Source: Streptomyces xanthochromogenes (GTDB lineage Bacteria; Actinomycetota; Actinomycetes; Streptomycetales; Streptomycetaceae). From it: DNA of 64,000 bases. Of this stretch, positions 39,656 to 47,750 are shown one piece after another. The position numbers and the translations under genes are program-made. Each line of letters begins with the position of its first letter. Position 1 is the first letter of the stretch. The notes beneath the pieces are model-generated. The model saw nothing but the letters and a program-made list of their open reading frames with translations. It was not told the DNA's origin and searched no databases. The DNA is taken from NCBI RefSeq assembly GCF_014650455.1, contig NZ_BMUZ01000009.1:248001-312000 (forward strand). Direction: 5' to 3'.

Positions 39656-40432
39656 CTAGTCGACGAGTTCGCCCTCGACGGGCTCGTCGTCGGGGTCGGC
39701 GTGGTCCAGGACGGGCGGCTGGGCCGGGAGTTCGGCGTCGGCCCGCTCGGCGAGGACTTCCTGGGCGGCGCGCATCTGCTCCTTGCGCCACTCGGTGGAA
39801 GTGGGCACCCACGGCTCCAGGCGGCGGGCGACGGTCTTGAGGACCATCTGGTCGAACCACTTCACCCACGGCGACGTCGCGCTGTTGCTGCCCTTCGACT
39901 CCTTGCGGACCTTGTCGATGTACGGCCGGTCGATGACGACGACCCGGGACGCCGAGCCGTCCTGGAAGATCCCGTAGGCGTAGGCGCCGATGACCTCGCC
40001 GCGCGTGCCGAACCAGTCGACCTTGTGGTTGGGGCGCTCCATGTCGGGCTGGTACTCGAAGACGTCGTTGGCGCAGACGACTTCGGCCTTGACGGCCTTC
40101 ACGGCGCCGGCCCTGTAGATGCGCTCGACGACGCCCCGGTAGCCCTCGATGCCTTGGACCTCGTTGCCGAACGGGACGAGGTAGTACGACTCGGTGCCGG
40201 GTTCGTGGCCGAGGCGGGCGCATTCGAGGAGGGCGTTCATGAGGGAGCCGGGGTTGCGGGTGGCGACCTGCATTAGGTTCTTGTCGCGGCGCAGGCTGCC
40301 GGTGGCGAGGCGCATCCAGGTCTCGCCCTTGACGTGCGACGGGAGGACGAGGGTGAAGTCGTCGCGGTACTGGCGGACGAGAGCTTCGGGCCCGTTGTCG
40401 CGGGTGGCGATGGCGTTGCTGATCTGGCTCAT
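39656..40432 (-). CDS. recT: RecT single-strand annealing protein
   Basis: 258 aa, ATG at 40432 overlapping the exonuclease stop. RecT signatures: LMQVATRNPGSLMNALLECA, LGHEPGTESYYLVPFG, GIEGYRGVVERIYRAGAV, WVKWFDQMVLKTVARRLEPW, and an acidic C-terminal tail. With the adjacent YqaJ nuclease it makes a two-component recombination system that resects and anneals DNA ends during replication and circularisation. Confidence 0.92.
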   Translation of the reverse strand: MSQISNAIATRDNGPEALVRQYRDDFTLVLPSHVKGETWMRLATGSLRRDKNLMQVATRNPGSLMNALLECARLGHEPGTESYYLVPFGNEVQGIEGYRGVVERIYRAGAVKAVKAEVVCANDVFEYQPDMERPNHKVDWFGTRGEVIGAYAYGIFQDGSASRVVVIDRPYIDKVRKESKGSNSATSPWVKWFDQMVLKTVARRLEPWVPTSTEWRKEQMRAAQEVLAERADAELPAQPPVLDHADPDDEPVEGELVD

Positions 40433-41349
40433 GCGGCGGTGTCCTTGCTGGTGTAGGGGTTGAGGGAGTAGGTCTTGCCGCCGCGGACGGTGCGGTAGGC
40501 GATGCGGCGGTCGCCGACGACGGCGCGCTTCCCGTCGCCGATGTGGTCGAGCAACGTGGCCTTGGCGGCGGTGAGTTCGGACTTCGCGTCGGCCATCTGC
40601 CGCTGTGCGGTCTCGTAGCGGGCCGCGTCCTCGGCGGGGATTTCGACGTCGCGGTCTTCCAGGCCGTCGGGCTGGACGCGGATCGTCTGATAGGTGGCGT
40701 CGGAGCCGTCGATCGGCGGGCGCTCACCGGCCTCGACGGTGCGCAGGAATTCGGCGGCGGCGTCCCGCATGAGCTTGGCGTCGCCTTCGTCGTAGTCGAC
40801 GTACAGCTCGCGGTAGTCGCAGCCGCCGATCAGGACGCCGATAGGGGTGCGGGCGTGAAGGCCGAGGGTGTCCTGCTGCCAGATGACCTGGCACCGGTAG
40901 TAGACGGGCACCTCGTCGGTACCGTCCCGGCCCCAGTCGTCGCCGTAGGGCGACGTCTTGGCCTCGAAGATCCCGACCGGTCGGCCGTCAATGTCTTCAC
41001 GAAGGGCGATGAGCCGGTCGGGCGTCGCCCGCTGCCAGGAACGTTCGGCGTGCCGCCATGTTCCCGTCGACAGGAGAATGAGGTCGGGGTGCTCGTCCTC
41101 GTACTTGCCGACGACGGCCGGCTCCAGGCGGTTGCCCCATTCGATCTGCGGGCTGGCCTCGAACGGCGGGACGGGCAGACCGGCCTTCTTGTGCCAGAGG
41201 CTGAAGCGCGACTGCCACGGCGACAGGCCCATGACGGCGGCGATCTCGGTGGCGGTGACGCACAGGCCGCCGCGGGCCTTCTCCCACTCCGGGGAGCCCG
41301 GGGTGAAGGTGCCGAGGAGGACGCCGGTCGGCGTCTCGACCGCGGTCAT
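40429..41349 (-). CDS. YqaJ-like phage exonuclease
   Basis: 306 aa, ATG at 41349 in a TGATG overlap. PD-(D/E)XK-type layout: GGLCVTATEIAAVMGLSPWQ, IEWGNRLEPAVVGKYEDEH, GIFEAKTSPYGDDWG (catalytic D/E-x-K) and YYRCQVIWQQDTLG. Partner of RecT. Residue arrangement is complete, so it is probably active. Confidence 0.9.
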   Translation of the reverse strand: MTAVETPTGVLLGTFTPGSPEWEKARGGLCVTATEIAAVMGLSPWQSRFSLWHKKAGLPVPPFEASPQIEWGNRLEPAVVGKYEDEHPDLILLSTGTWRHAERSWQRATPDRLIALREDIDGRPVGIFEAKTSPYGDDWGRDGTDEVPVYYRCQVIWQQDTLGLHARTPIGVLIGGCDYRELYVDYDEGDAKLMRDAAAEFLRTVEAGERPPIDGSDATYQTIRVQPDGLEDRDVEIPAEDAARYETAQRQMADAKSELTAAKATLLDHIGDGKRAVVGDRRIAYRTVRGGKTYSLNPYTSKDTAA

Positions 41350-41591
41350 CAGAACGGCTCCACGATCTTGGCGCGGCGCCAGAGCGGGATGCGCTTCGCG
41401 CGGTACGGGTCCCAGCACGGGCACGGTGCGCTGTCGGGCTCCCAGGTGTGGTCGAGGACGTAACCGCCCCCGACTTCAACGGCGCCAACGCCACCGCACT
41501 CGGGGCAGTTGGGCTTGGGGCGCTGCTGGAGGTAGATCGCCCGCTGGTACAGCTCGGCTGTCCAGCGGCCGATGCGGATGGTGGTGCTCAT
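41349..41591 (-). CDS. Small zinc-ribbon protein (80 aa)
   Basis: ATG at 41591, coupled to the exonuclease gene. CPECGGVGAVEVGGG with PCPCWDP is a DnaJ-like cysteine hairpin. Unknown role, perhaps an adaptor of the recombination proteins. Confidence 0.6.
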   Translation of the reverse strand: MSTTIRIGRWTAELYQRAIYLQQRPKPNCPECGGVGAVEVGGGYVLDHTWEPDSAPCPCWDPYRAKRIPLWRRAKIVEPF

Positions 41592-41616
41592 GTGCTTGGC
41601 CTTTCGGGTGTTGGGG

Positions 41617-41655
41617 GCCAGGCCGCCCCGGTCAGAGGGGGCGAGGCGGCCTGGC
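41617..41655. terminator. 11-bp perfect hairpin
   Basis: GCCAGGCCGCC (41,617-41,627) and GGCGGCCTGGC (41,645-41,655), in the 110-bp gap after the small membrane-protein gene. Confidence 0.55.
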
Positions 41656-41701
41656 GTGCCGCGGAGCCCGGGGGCGGCTCTACGCGGCGTCTATGGGTGG
41701 A

Positions 41702-41854
41702 TCAGAGGAGGTCGTCGAGGATGAACTCGCCGAACCAGACGAGGGCGGCCGTGGCGATTCCGGCGATCAGTGACCACTGCGGGCTGTGGGTGAAAGCCCA
41801 GACGATGACGAACGCTGCGGCGGACAGCAGCAGGCCGGCCAGGAAGCGCGTCAC
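41702..41854 (-). CDS. 50-aa two-TM micro-protein
   Basis: GTG at 41854 overlapping the upstream stop. Two hydrophobic stretches (FLAGLLLSAAAFVIVWAF, WSLIAGIATAALVWFGEFIL) joined by THSPQ, ending DDLL. Holin-like in form but located among replication genes, so a lysis role is doubtful. Real by coupling and codon bias. Confidence 0.6.
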   Translation of the reverse strand: MTRFLAGLLLSAAAFVIVWAFTHSPQWSLIAGIATAALVWFGEFILDDLL

Positions 41855-42384
41855 CGCTTGAGCCCGGCGACAGCGACCTTCACGACGCGCTCCGCCAGGT
41901 CGCCGCCGAGCTCCGAGACCACCAGGTCCCGAGCCCTCTGTACGGCTTCGGCGATCTCCGTCTCGAAGGCCTTCTTCACCTCGGCGCGGACGGCCTGCTG
42001 GAGGACGGTGCCCTTGTCGCTGCGGTAACGGTCGGCAGGTTCGGCGAGCTGCTTGCGGGCCTCCTCGGAGATCAGCTCCGCGAGGGTGGTCTCCTGCCCG
42101 GTGCGCTCTCCGTAGCCGTTGGTCTTGTAGATCGGCCGGGCGAGGGCCTCGTCGATGGACGGCCTGACGGCGGCACGGATCTCCTCGACGCGGACTTCGA
42201 GCACCTGCTCGCGCAGGCGCTTCCACTGGTCGTCCTTGACGAGACGGTCCACGATCTGGGTGGCGACAAGGTCAGCAACGGTCTTCGTGCCTTCCGTGTA
42301 GGGGTCGCCGTCCTCGTCGAAGCTGACGACGTCCGCGACGACGGTGTTGAGGCTGAGCTCGTCGACCTTGATCTCGATGTTCAC
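41851..42384 (-). CDS. Helical protein, unknown (177 aa)
   Basis: GTG at 42384 with AGGAG. Strand-rich start (NIEIKVDELSLNTVVADVVS) then long helices (IVDRLVKDDQWKRLREQVLE, VRAEVKKAFETEIAEAVQRA). Common among actinophages; function unknown. Confidence 0.6.
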   Translation of the reverse strand: MNIEIKVDELSLNTVVADVVSFDEDGDPYTEGTKTVADLVATQIVDRLVKDDQWKRLREQVLEVRVEEIRAAVRPSIDEALARPIYKTNGYGERTGQETTLAELISEEARKQLAEPADRYRSDKGTVLQQAVRAEVKKAFETEIAEAVQRARDLVVSELGGDLAERVVKVAVAGLKR

Positions 42385-42410
42385 GATGCTCCTGGGATGC
42401 TGGTAGGTGA

Positions 42411-42439
42411 GCCCCGCCCGAATTCGCCTCGGGCGGGGC
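42411..42439. terminator. 11-bp perfect hairpin after dnaN
   Basis: GCCCCGCCCGA (42,411-42,421) and TCGGGCGGGGC (42,429-42,439), 5 nt past the clamp gene's stop (minus strand). Confidence 0.65.
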
Positions 42440-42444
42440 GGTGG

Positions 42445-43554
42445 TCAGAGGCGGACGGGCATGACGAGGTAGCGGTAATCGGTGTCGTCGCCGACGGCGT
42501 GGACCATGGCGGGCTTCACCGGGCTGGTGAAGCCGATACGGACGGTGCTCGTGCCTGCGGCTTGGAGTCCGCCGAGGAGGTTGGCGGGCTGGAAGGCGAC
42601 CTGCATGGGCGGCCCGTCGATGTGCTGTCCGTCGACGATGTCCATGGCCGCGGCACCGGTGTCTTCGCCGAGCGCCCGCACGGAGATCGCGTCCGTGCCG
42701 AGGCCGATCAGCACCTTGGGCTTCTTGTCCGAGGCGACCAGGCAGGCCCGCTTCACCGCGGCGACGAGCGGTGCGACTTCCACCGAGGCCTCGGTCGTGA
42801 ATGCCTTGGGGATGAACTGGTGCGGGTCCTTTCGGCCCTGCTCGTCGATCCTGGCCAGCGTCGTGTAGCGGGTGGCGTCGCCCATGCCGGCGGTCGTGCC
42901 GGTCAGGTTCAGCCACAGGTCGCCGCTGGCTTCCATGCCGCGGACCGCGTCGGCCAGGATCCGGGCCGGGACCAGCGCCGCCACCTGCGCGCCGGGGTTG
43001 GTGGCCTGCCAGGGGATGGTGCGCTCCCCCATGCGGTACCGGTCGGTGGCCCAGACGGTCAACGTGTCGCCTTCTGCGAGGAGTTGGATGCCGCCGCGCC
43101 ACGGCTCGGCTTCGACCGTCGTGTCGGTGGCGACGACGGCCTGCATGACGGCCTCGGTGAACTGGGCGGCGTCCACGGTGCCGTCTGCCTCGGGACGCTG
43201 CGCGACGGCCGGATAGTCGGCGAGCGGCAGCAGGGTGAGGAGGAACTTGTCGCGGTCGGCTTGCAGGGTGACGCGCTGCCCGTCGACGGCGATGTCGACG
43301 AGGTCGGTGCGGTAGGTCGCCACGACCTGGGCGGCGAGCCGGCCGGGGATGACGATGCGGCCCGGCTCGATGACGGCGGCGTCCAGGCGGCTGCTCGTCG
43401 ACACCCTCTGGTCGACGCCCGACACGGTCAGCGTGTCGCCGTCGGCTTCCAGGAGGAGGCCGGCGCGGGCCGGGATCATGGGCTTCGGGTCGAGTTGGGC
43501 GGCGGACCAGGTGAGGGCGGCGGCCAGCGTGCGGTGTGCGACCTGGACTTTCAT
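42445..43554 (-). CDS. dnaN: Phage DNA polymerase sliding clamp (DnaN-like)
   Basis: 369 aa, ATG at 43554 coupled to the upstream micro-gene (ATGA). Three-domain beta-clamp pattern with the end TDYRYLVMPVRL, diagnostic of DnaN C-termini, plus SGVDQRVSTSSRL and ATDRYRMGERTIPW. Slightly shorter than host DnaN. The window holds no polymerase, so this clamp must serve host polymerase or one encoded to the left (inference). Confidence 0.9.
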   Translation of the reverse strand: MKVQVAHRTLAAALTWSAAQLDPKPMIPARAGLLLEADGDTLTVSGVDQRVSTSSRLDAAVIEPGRIVIPGRLAAQVVATYRTDLVDIAVDGQRVTLQADRDKFLLTLLPLADYPAVAQRPEADGTVDAAQFTEAVMQAVVATDTTVEAEPWRGGIQLLAEGDTLTVWATDRYRMGERTIPWQATNPGAQVAALVPARILADAVRGMEASGDLWLNLTGTTAGMGDATRYTTLARIDEQGRKDPHQFIPKAFTTEASVEVAPLVAAVKRACLVASDKKPKVLIGLGTDAISVRALGEDTGAAAMDIVDGQHIDGPPMQVAFQPANLLGGLQAAGTSTVRIGFTSPVKPAMVHAVGDDTDYRYLVMPVRL

Positions 43555-43697
43555 GCCGCCTGCTCCTCATCGAAGGGCAGCATCTCCGCCTGTTCCGGGG
43601 GCGCTTCGGTCTCGGGCTCGTCGACGGGCCACGGCCTCGGCCGGCCGGAGCCGACCACATCGACGTCGGAGAAAAGGGCGTCCTGTACGTACTGCAT
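43551..43697 (-). CDS. 48-aa micro-protein with clamp-binding-like motif
   Basis: ATG at 43697 with TAGGAG; its stop overlaps dnaN. It begins MQYVQDALFSDVDVVG, where QDALF fits the bacterial clamp-binding pentapeptide (Q-x-x-L-F). The remainder is acidic and proline-rich, ending MLPFDEEQAA. The position next to dnaN makes a clamp partner or inhibitor plausible (inference). Confidence 0.6.
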   Translation of the reverse strand: MQYVQDALFSDVDVVGSGRPRPWPVDEPETEAPPEQAEMLPFDEEQAA

Positions 43698-43716
43698 GGG
43701 GTGCTCCTAGGTACGT

Positions 43717-43755
43717 CGCGGGCGGGCGGATTTGGGGGTCGACGCCGCGCCCGCG
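43717..43755. terminator. 8-bp hairpin
   Basis: CGCGGGCG (43,717-43,724) and CGCCCGCG (43,748-43,755) in the gap after the coiled-coil gene. A weak transcript-boundary candidate. Confidence 0.4.
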
Positions 43756-43766
43756 GGCTTGTGGGG

Positions 43767-44195
43767 TCAGGCGGCGCCCTGCGCGAGCCGGTCGGCGAGG
43801 ACACGAACCTCGTCGTCGACGTCCGACACGGCCCACGAAGGGCGGCGGGGCGGCTCGTCGGGCTGCGGGAGCTGGTCGCGCGGAATGGCCTGCGTCGTCT
43901 CGGAGGCGGATTGCTCCCGGCCGGCTTCGAGTTCGTCGATGCGGGCGGCCTGGTCGCGGATCGTCTCGTCCCGGACCTTGACGATGTCCGTCGAGACTTC
44001 GAGCTGCTGGGCCAGATCACGGATCTGCCCGCGGAGCTCGTCCTTCTCTTCGACGACCTGCCGGTTGGCTTCGGCGGACCGTTGCAGACGCTCCTTCAGG
44101 CGCCGGCATTCGGCGCGGGCCGCGTCACGGTCGTGGCGCAGGTGAACGCGGGTGTACCGGCGGATCCCTCGGCTGGCGAACAGGCTGATCGTCAC
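43767..44195 (-). CDS. Coiled-coil protein (142 aa)
   Basis: GTG at 44195 coupled. Basic N-terminus (SRGIRRYTRVHLRHDRDAAR), then about 80 residues of heptads (RLKERLQRSAEANRQVVEEK, GQIRDLAQQLEVSTDIVKVR). Probably dimeric; unknown role. Confidence 0.55.
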   Translation of the reverse strand: MTISLFASRGIRRYTRVHLRHDRDAARAECRRLKERLQRSAEANRQVVEEKDELRGQIRDLAQQLEVSTDIVKVRDETIRDQAARIDELEAGREQSASETTQAIPRDQLPQPDEPPRRPSWAVSDVDDEVRVLADRLAQGAA

Positions 44196-44374
44196 GGCTG
44201 CTCCCATCCGAGGCCGGGGTCCAGGGCGTTGAGGTCGTGTCCTCGGGCTGCGGCGTAGGCGATCCGCAGGTCGGCCTGGCTGGTGGCGGCGTCGGCTGCG
44301 GCGACCGGGTCGGTCATCCACAGGCCGCCCGGGTGGAGGCGGAGGCGGAGCTCCGACAGCTGCTGGAGAGTCAT
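44192..44374 (-). CDS. Small helical protein (60 aa)
   Basis: ATG at 44374 with AGGGGG, coupled both sides. Sequence TLQQLSELRLRLHPGGLWMT, DLRIAYAAARGHDLNALDPG. Two helices; unknown role. Confidence 0.5.
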   Translation of the reverse strand: MTLQQLSELRLRLHPGGLWMTDPVAAADAATSQADLRIAYAAARGHDLNALDPGLGWEQP

Positions 44375-44529
44375 CGGTCCCCCTGACGCTGGTGCGGAAT
44401 GCGGGTACGGGCGGCTTCGCGGCGGGCTGCGCGCCGGTTGCTGAGGTGCTGGCCCCAGACCGCGAGGAACCCGATGGCGCCGATCAGGCCTGCGGTCCAC
44501 GCGATGGACGGCCACGGGCTGGAGGTCAT
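44371..44529 (-). CDS. 52-aa single-TM micro-protein
   Basis: ATG at 44529 in ATGA overlap. TM segment SIAWTAGLIGAIGFLAVWG followed by a strongly basic tail (HLSNRRAARREAARTRIPHQ). Coupling and codon bias support translation. Unknown role. Confidence 0.55.
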   Translation of the reverse strand: MTSSPWPSIAWTAGLIGAIGFLAVWGQHLSNRRAARREAARTRIPHQRQGDR

Positions 44530-44774
44530 GCGATCACCTCGTGCCGGGTGAGGGCGGCCGTCAGATCGGGCGCCACGTCAATCACGTCGTTGATCTGGCG
44601 GCGCGGCCCGTCAGCGATGCCGAGGCCGATTGCCAGGTCGTCGTTCTCCTTGCGGAGCCGCGTGTTCTCGGCGTCGAGCCGTTCGAGCTGCCGGTCGCGA
44701 ATGCTCAGCTCCGCGTGCACGGCCTGGAGTTCGCCCCGGAGCCGCAGGATCTCTGCGGTGAGGTCAGTCGCCAT
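44526..44774 (-). CDS. Short coiled-coil protein (82 aa)
   Basis: ATG at 44774 preferred (GTG at 44783 possible). Heptads LTAEILRLRGELQAVHAELS, RQLERLDAENTRLRKENDDL. Probably an oligomerisation element. Overlaps the upstream gene by 11 nt. Confidence 0.55.
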   Translation of the reverse strand: MATDLTAEILRLRGELQAVHAELSIRDRQLERLDAENTRLRKENDDLAIGLGIADGPRRQINDVIDVAPDLTAALTRHEVIA

Positions 44775-45210
44775 CGCGCTCACCGGCCTCGGGGCGCACG
44801 GCGTAGGAGTCCCAGCCGATCCGCTCGGCCTCGGCGGTCAGCAGTTCCCGCCAGCCTGTAGGCGGCGGAAACTCGGGGTTCTCGCCGTCGGTCTTGTAGT
44901 AGAGACGGCCTGGGCCGTCACCAACCCGGAACGCGATGCCGAGCTTCCGCGCATCAGCAATCAGGACGTCCACGGCGGCTGAGAGACCGGAGCGGACCTC
45001 CCCGTCGGCGACCGCGTAGCGAGTCCACAGCTTGCCGTTCGTCGACAGGTATCCGGCGTCCGTGTCGTTGTCCCCGGCGAATCCGTCGTCGAAGAACTCC
45101 ACTGTGCCGTGCCAGCCGCTACGGGCATGGCCACCCGACCAGCTAGAGAAGTCGGCCCAGACCAGAACGATGCCCGTGGACCAGTACGAACTGCTTACGT
45201 CGAGGATCAT
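44764..45210 (-). CDS. Unknown alpha/beta protein (148 aa)
   Basis: ATG at 45210 coupled. Beta-rich N-terminal half (GIVLVWADFSSWSGGHARSG, GTVEFFDDGFAGDNDTDAGY) and helical middle (AAVDVLIADARKLGIAFRV). No family recognised. Confidence 0.5.
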   Translation of the reverse strand: MILDVSSSYWSTGIVLVWADFSSWSGGHARSGWHGTVEFFDDGFAGDNDTDAGYLSTNGKLWTRYAVADGEVRSGLSAAVDVLIADARKLGIAFRVGDGPGRLYYKTDGENPEFPPPTGWRELLTAEAERIGWDSYAVRPEAGERDGD

Positions 45211-45314
45211 CGGTTCCCCCCAGTGCGGAATCGGTTGAAGGCCCAGAAGCAGGCGGCGGAGAAGGCCCAGGCAGCAGCCCAGGCGGCGAGGCCGTGGGCG
45301 AGGAGGCGGATCAT
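45207..45314 (-). CDS. 35-aa membrane micro-protein
   Basis: ATG at 45314 in ATGA overlap, AAGGAGG upstream. MIRLLAHGLAAWAAAWAFSA then CFWAFNRFRTGGNR: one membrane helix with a basic end. The strong ribosome-binding site and coupling at both ends support it. Confidence 0.55.
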   Translation of the reverse strand: MIRLLAHGLAAWAAAWAFSAACFWAFNRFRTGGNR

Positions 45315-45496
45315 GCGGCGGCCTCCTTGGCCTGCTCGCCGAAGGGCCGGTCGGGGCAGAAGTGCGGCCCCGAGTGCGCGGCGTAGGCCTCCAGATAGGC
45401 CGACTCGTTCACGGCCTGAAGCAGCTCCAGCCGCTCCGTCAGCGACGCCGCGAGCGCCTTGTACGAGCGCAGTTCGCGCTCCGTCTCGGTGCTCAT
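45311..45496 (-). CDS. Small helical protein (61 aa)
   Basis: ATG at 45496 coupled. Sequence TERELRSYKALAASLTERLE then a C-terminal HFCPDRPFGEQAKEA. Unknown role. Confidence 0.5.
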   Translation of the reverse strand: MSTETERELRSYKALAASLTERLELLQAVNESAYLEAYAAHSGPHFCPDRPFGEQAKEAAA

Positions 45497-45891
45497 GCCG
45501 CCACCGCCACCAGTGGAGCCGAGAACATGAAGTCGATGTCAGCAGCGGCCGACTCGAAAGCGGCGATGACCTCGGCGGCGGTGCGCCCGTCCTGGTCGTT
45601 CCAGTCGGCGATGCGCTCCTCCGGGTCCCAGTCGACGATCGTCGAGTGGATCCGGCCACCCAGGAAGGTCACCGCGTCCTGGTACAGCTGCGGGCAGTCC
45701 ACGAGATCGGCCGGCGGGACCGGGTCACCTGTGATCACCAGGGACAGGGCGCCGGTCGCGTCTACGGGAACCGTCTGGCGGGTGCGGGCCAACAGGAGCG
45801 CACCGTTGAGGTAGCCGCCCTGGTGGTGCCCGTTCGCGCGGATGATGTCGGCGGCCTGCAGGTACACGAAGGCCAGCTGCGGGTTGCTCAT
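45493..45891 (-). CDS. DUF6197-like protein
   Basis: 132 aa, ATG at 45891 coupled. It contains ADIIRANGHHQGGYLNGALL and IADWNDQDGRTAAEVIAAFE, the two signatures of a Streptomyces and actinophage family I recall as DUF6197: repeated WND and GRTA motifs, unknown biochemical role. Confidence 0.75.
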   Translation of the reverse strand: MSNPQLAFVYLQAADIIRANGHHQGGYLNGALLLARTRQTVPVDATGALSLVITGDPVPPADLVDCPQLYQDAVTFLGGRIHSTIVDWDPEERIADWNDQDGRTAAEVIAAFESAAADIDFMFSAPLVAVAA

Positions 45892-46148
45892 GACGCCCCT
45901 CCACGGGTGCGCTCGGTGCGGATCAGGGAGACGACGATTTCGGGGACGGTAGAGTCCGGGCAGACGTCGACGAGGAGATGCCGGTAGTCGAGCTGGTGGG
46001 CCGTGTCGGCCTTCACCGGGTGAGCGAGCAGCCAGCGCAGGCGGTCCACCGACAGGTCGACCTTCGGGCGGACGAGCTGCTGCTCGACGTCCGCCAGCGG
46101 CACGTCCCAGTCCTGCTTGCTGCGCGGCGGGATACCGATGTCCGTCAT
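45888..46148 (-). CDS. Small protein (86 aa), unknown
   Basis: ATG at 46148 coupled to the antirepressor gene. Sequence KQDWDVPLADVEQQLVRPKV, DLSVDRLRWLLAHPVKADTA: helical and acidic. No recognised domain. Confidence 0.5.
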   Translation of the reverse strand: MTDIGIPPRSKQDWDVPLADVEQQLVRPKVDLSVDRLRWLLAHPVKADTAHQLDYRHLLVDVCPDSTVPEIVVSLIRTERTRGGAS

Positions 46149-46960
46149 GCCGCACTCCCGAGCGTCTGCTGGACCGGGAACTGCTCCGCGTAGTAGCGCG
46201 TCCAGGTGTCCTCGAACAGCGGCAGGTGGCGCGCCGTCCAGGCGTAGGTCTCGCGTACCGATCCGTTCGGCAGGTCCGACTGGCGCTTCCCCGGCTTCTC
46301 GCCGTGCTCCGCCTCGTACAGGGCGGCAGCCCGCCGGCCGAACCAGGACTGGACCGACTCGATCTGCTTCCGCTTCAGGCCTTTGTCCTTCAGGAAGTCC
46401 GGGACGTACAGCGGGGCATCGGCCGGATCGATCTCCGGCTCCTCACCGAGCGCACGCGAGGCGACCATGCGGGCCTTCGTCTCCAGCCACTCGGGCGAGA
46501 CGATCCCCGACAGGATGCTCAACACCTCGGCCTGCTGCTTCGCCCGGGAGATCAGCGAGTCGAGCTGGTCCTCGGTAGCTCGCGGGTTGATGGCGCCGCC
46601 CTGCGTCCAGTACGCCTCGATCGCGTCAGCTGTCTCGTTCTGAAAGGCGACGAGGACGGGGCGGGCGGAGTCGGTGACACGGTTCTCGTTGACCGTGGCC
46701 AGCAGCATCAGGAAAGTGCGGACCGGGACCACGGACATGGCGTAGGTCTTACCGTCTGTTCCAGTTGTGGGCGCGCTGCCCACAACTGCCCAGGACCGGC
46801 TCTTCAGCTTGCGCACCTGTGTCGGGTAGTCGAGCCCGAGCTCGTCGACCGCGGGCTTCAGCACGATGTTCGGCTGGCCGTCGACCAGCACGGTGTGGAT
46901 GGAGCCGACAGAGAGGTCGAGCTTCACGACCTCACGCGACTCAGGCGATGATGTAGGCAC
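46145..46960 (-). CDS. Phage antirepressor with P22_AR_N domain
   Basis: 271 aa, GTG at 46960 with AGAGG. N-terminal P22_AR_N/BRO-like domain (IVLKPAVDELGLDYPTQVRK, LKSRSWAVVG, PVRTFLMLLATVNENRVT), then a helical linker and a C-terminal domain (RYYAEQF end). It should antagonise the CI-like repressor at 47,762 or act as an alternative DNA-binding switch. It is the first gene of the long leftward early operon. Confidence 0.85.
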   Translation of the reverse strand: MPTSSPESREVVKLDLSVGSIHTVLVDGQPNIVLKPAVDELGLDYPTQVRKLKSRSWAVVGSAPTTGTDGKTYAMSVVPVRTFLMLLATVNENRVTDSARPVLVAFQNETADAIEAYWTQGGAINPRATEDQLDSLISRAKQQAEVLSILSGIVSPEWLETKARMVASRALGEEPEIDPADAPLYVPDFLKDKGLKRKQIESVQSWFGRRAAALYEAEHGEKPGKRQSDLPNGSVRETYAWTARHLPLFEDTWTRYYAEQFPVQQTLGSAA

Positions 46961-47053
46961 GATCTGCCTCTTCTCTTTCAGACGGGATGAGAGGTGGATC
47001 CAGGGCCGTCTGCCGGGGGCTTGGCAGTTACCGGCGGCCGGCCCGCATAGCCG

Positions 47054-47335
47054 CTAGGCGGCGGAGAGGGACTGTCTGGCGCTGCGGGAGCGCCGAATCG
47101 GCGCCGCGGCCATGCGCCGGTTGGCCTCGTAGTAGTAGCGGCGGTCTTCGCGGCTGATGACGATGCGGCCCGCTCGACCACCGCCGCTGCGGCTGTGGGG
47201 GTAGCCGTCTTCGTTGATGCGCCGACGGAGGGTTTTGACGCTGCACTTCATGACCCAGGCGAATTCCTGGAGCGTGAGGTATTCGGCGTCGGGGTCTTCG
47301 GGCCGGACCGGTTGGTTGTAGCTGGTCGCGGGCAC
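47054..47335 (-). CDS. Excisionase-like HTH protein
   Basis: 93 aa, GTG at 47335 with AAGGGAG. HTH AYLTLQEFAWVMKCSVKTLR-like core (LTLQEFAWVMKCSVKTLRRR) and a wing (GYPHSRSGGGRAGRIVISRE), as in MerR-type excisionases. Basic C-terminal tail. Location near the integrase supports Xis, but the transcript direction is that of early genes. Confidence 0.65.
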   Translation of the reverse strand: MPATSYNQPVRPEDPDAEYLTLQEFAWVMKCSVKTLRRRINEDGYPHSRSGGGRAGRIVISREDRRYYYEANRRMAAAPIRRSRSARQSLSAA

Positions 47336-47336
47336 G

Positions 47337-47585
47337 TCACTCCCTTTCGTTGAAGCCGCGTGGGGGGTCGCGGAGTAGCTGGGTGTCTGTGGCGTTCAAG
47401 GCCGTGCGGAGTGCGGTGTACCGCTCGGGTCTCATGCGTGTGCGGGCCCCCGTTTCGAGCTTCCGGAGGTAGCTGTCGTCCACTCCCACCACCTGTGCGA
47501 GCTGATGGACGCCGAGGCCTGCCTGCATGCGGATCGTGCGGATCGCCGCCCCGTTCACCTCGAAGGTGGCTGGGGGTTGGTGCAT
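47337..47585 (-). CDS. Cro-like XRE repressor
   Basis: 82 aa, ATG at 47585. HTH VHQLAQVVGVDDSYLRKLET in a typical XRE fold (RTIRMQAGLG). A -35/-10 pair (TAGACA, 17 bp, TAACTT) on the minus strand places the start of transcription at or next to the ATG, so it is probably leaderless. Divergent from the CI-like gene across the operator array: the classic Cro position. Confidence 0.75.
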   Translation of the reverse strand: MHQPPATFEVNGAAIRTIRMQAGLGVHQLAQVVGVDDSYLRKLETGARTRMRPERYTALRTALNATDTQLLRDPPRGFNERE

Positions 47586-47605
47586 GCTTCAAAGTTACCC
47601 AGAGA

Positions 47606-47719
47606 TGCCCACAGTGTCTACCCACTACTGCCCAGTAGTTGCCCTTGACTGGACAGTGATGCCCATGAATGCCCTGTGACCTGCGGCGATCCTGGGGCAT
47701 CTTTCGGCCTTTGGTGCCC
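47606..47719. promoter_or_regulatory. Phased TGCCC operator array
   Basis: TGCCC occurs at 47,606, 47,629, 47,640, 47,660 and 47,670 (+ strand), in reverse at 47,695 (GGGCA) and again at 47,715. The first five are spaced 23, 11, 20 and 10 bp, close to whole helical turns. Binding of the Cro-like and CI-like proteins here would switch both promoters. Confidence 0.65.
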
Positions 47720-47720
47720 C

Positions 47721-47750
47721 CAGTCCTGGCTGGTCCTGCCTAGTCCTGCC
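47721..47750. repeat. Three 10-bp direct repeats (NNGTCCTGSC)
   Basis: GTCCTG begins at 47,723, 47,733 and 47,743, exactly every 10 bp, ending 11 bp before the CI-like start codon. Probably a separate regulator-binding site from the TGCCC array. Confidence 0.6.
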
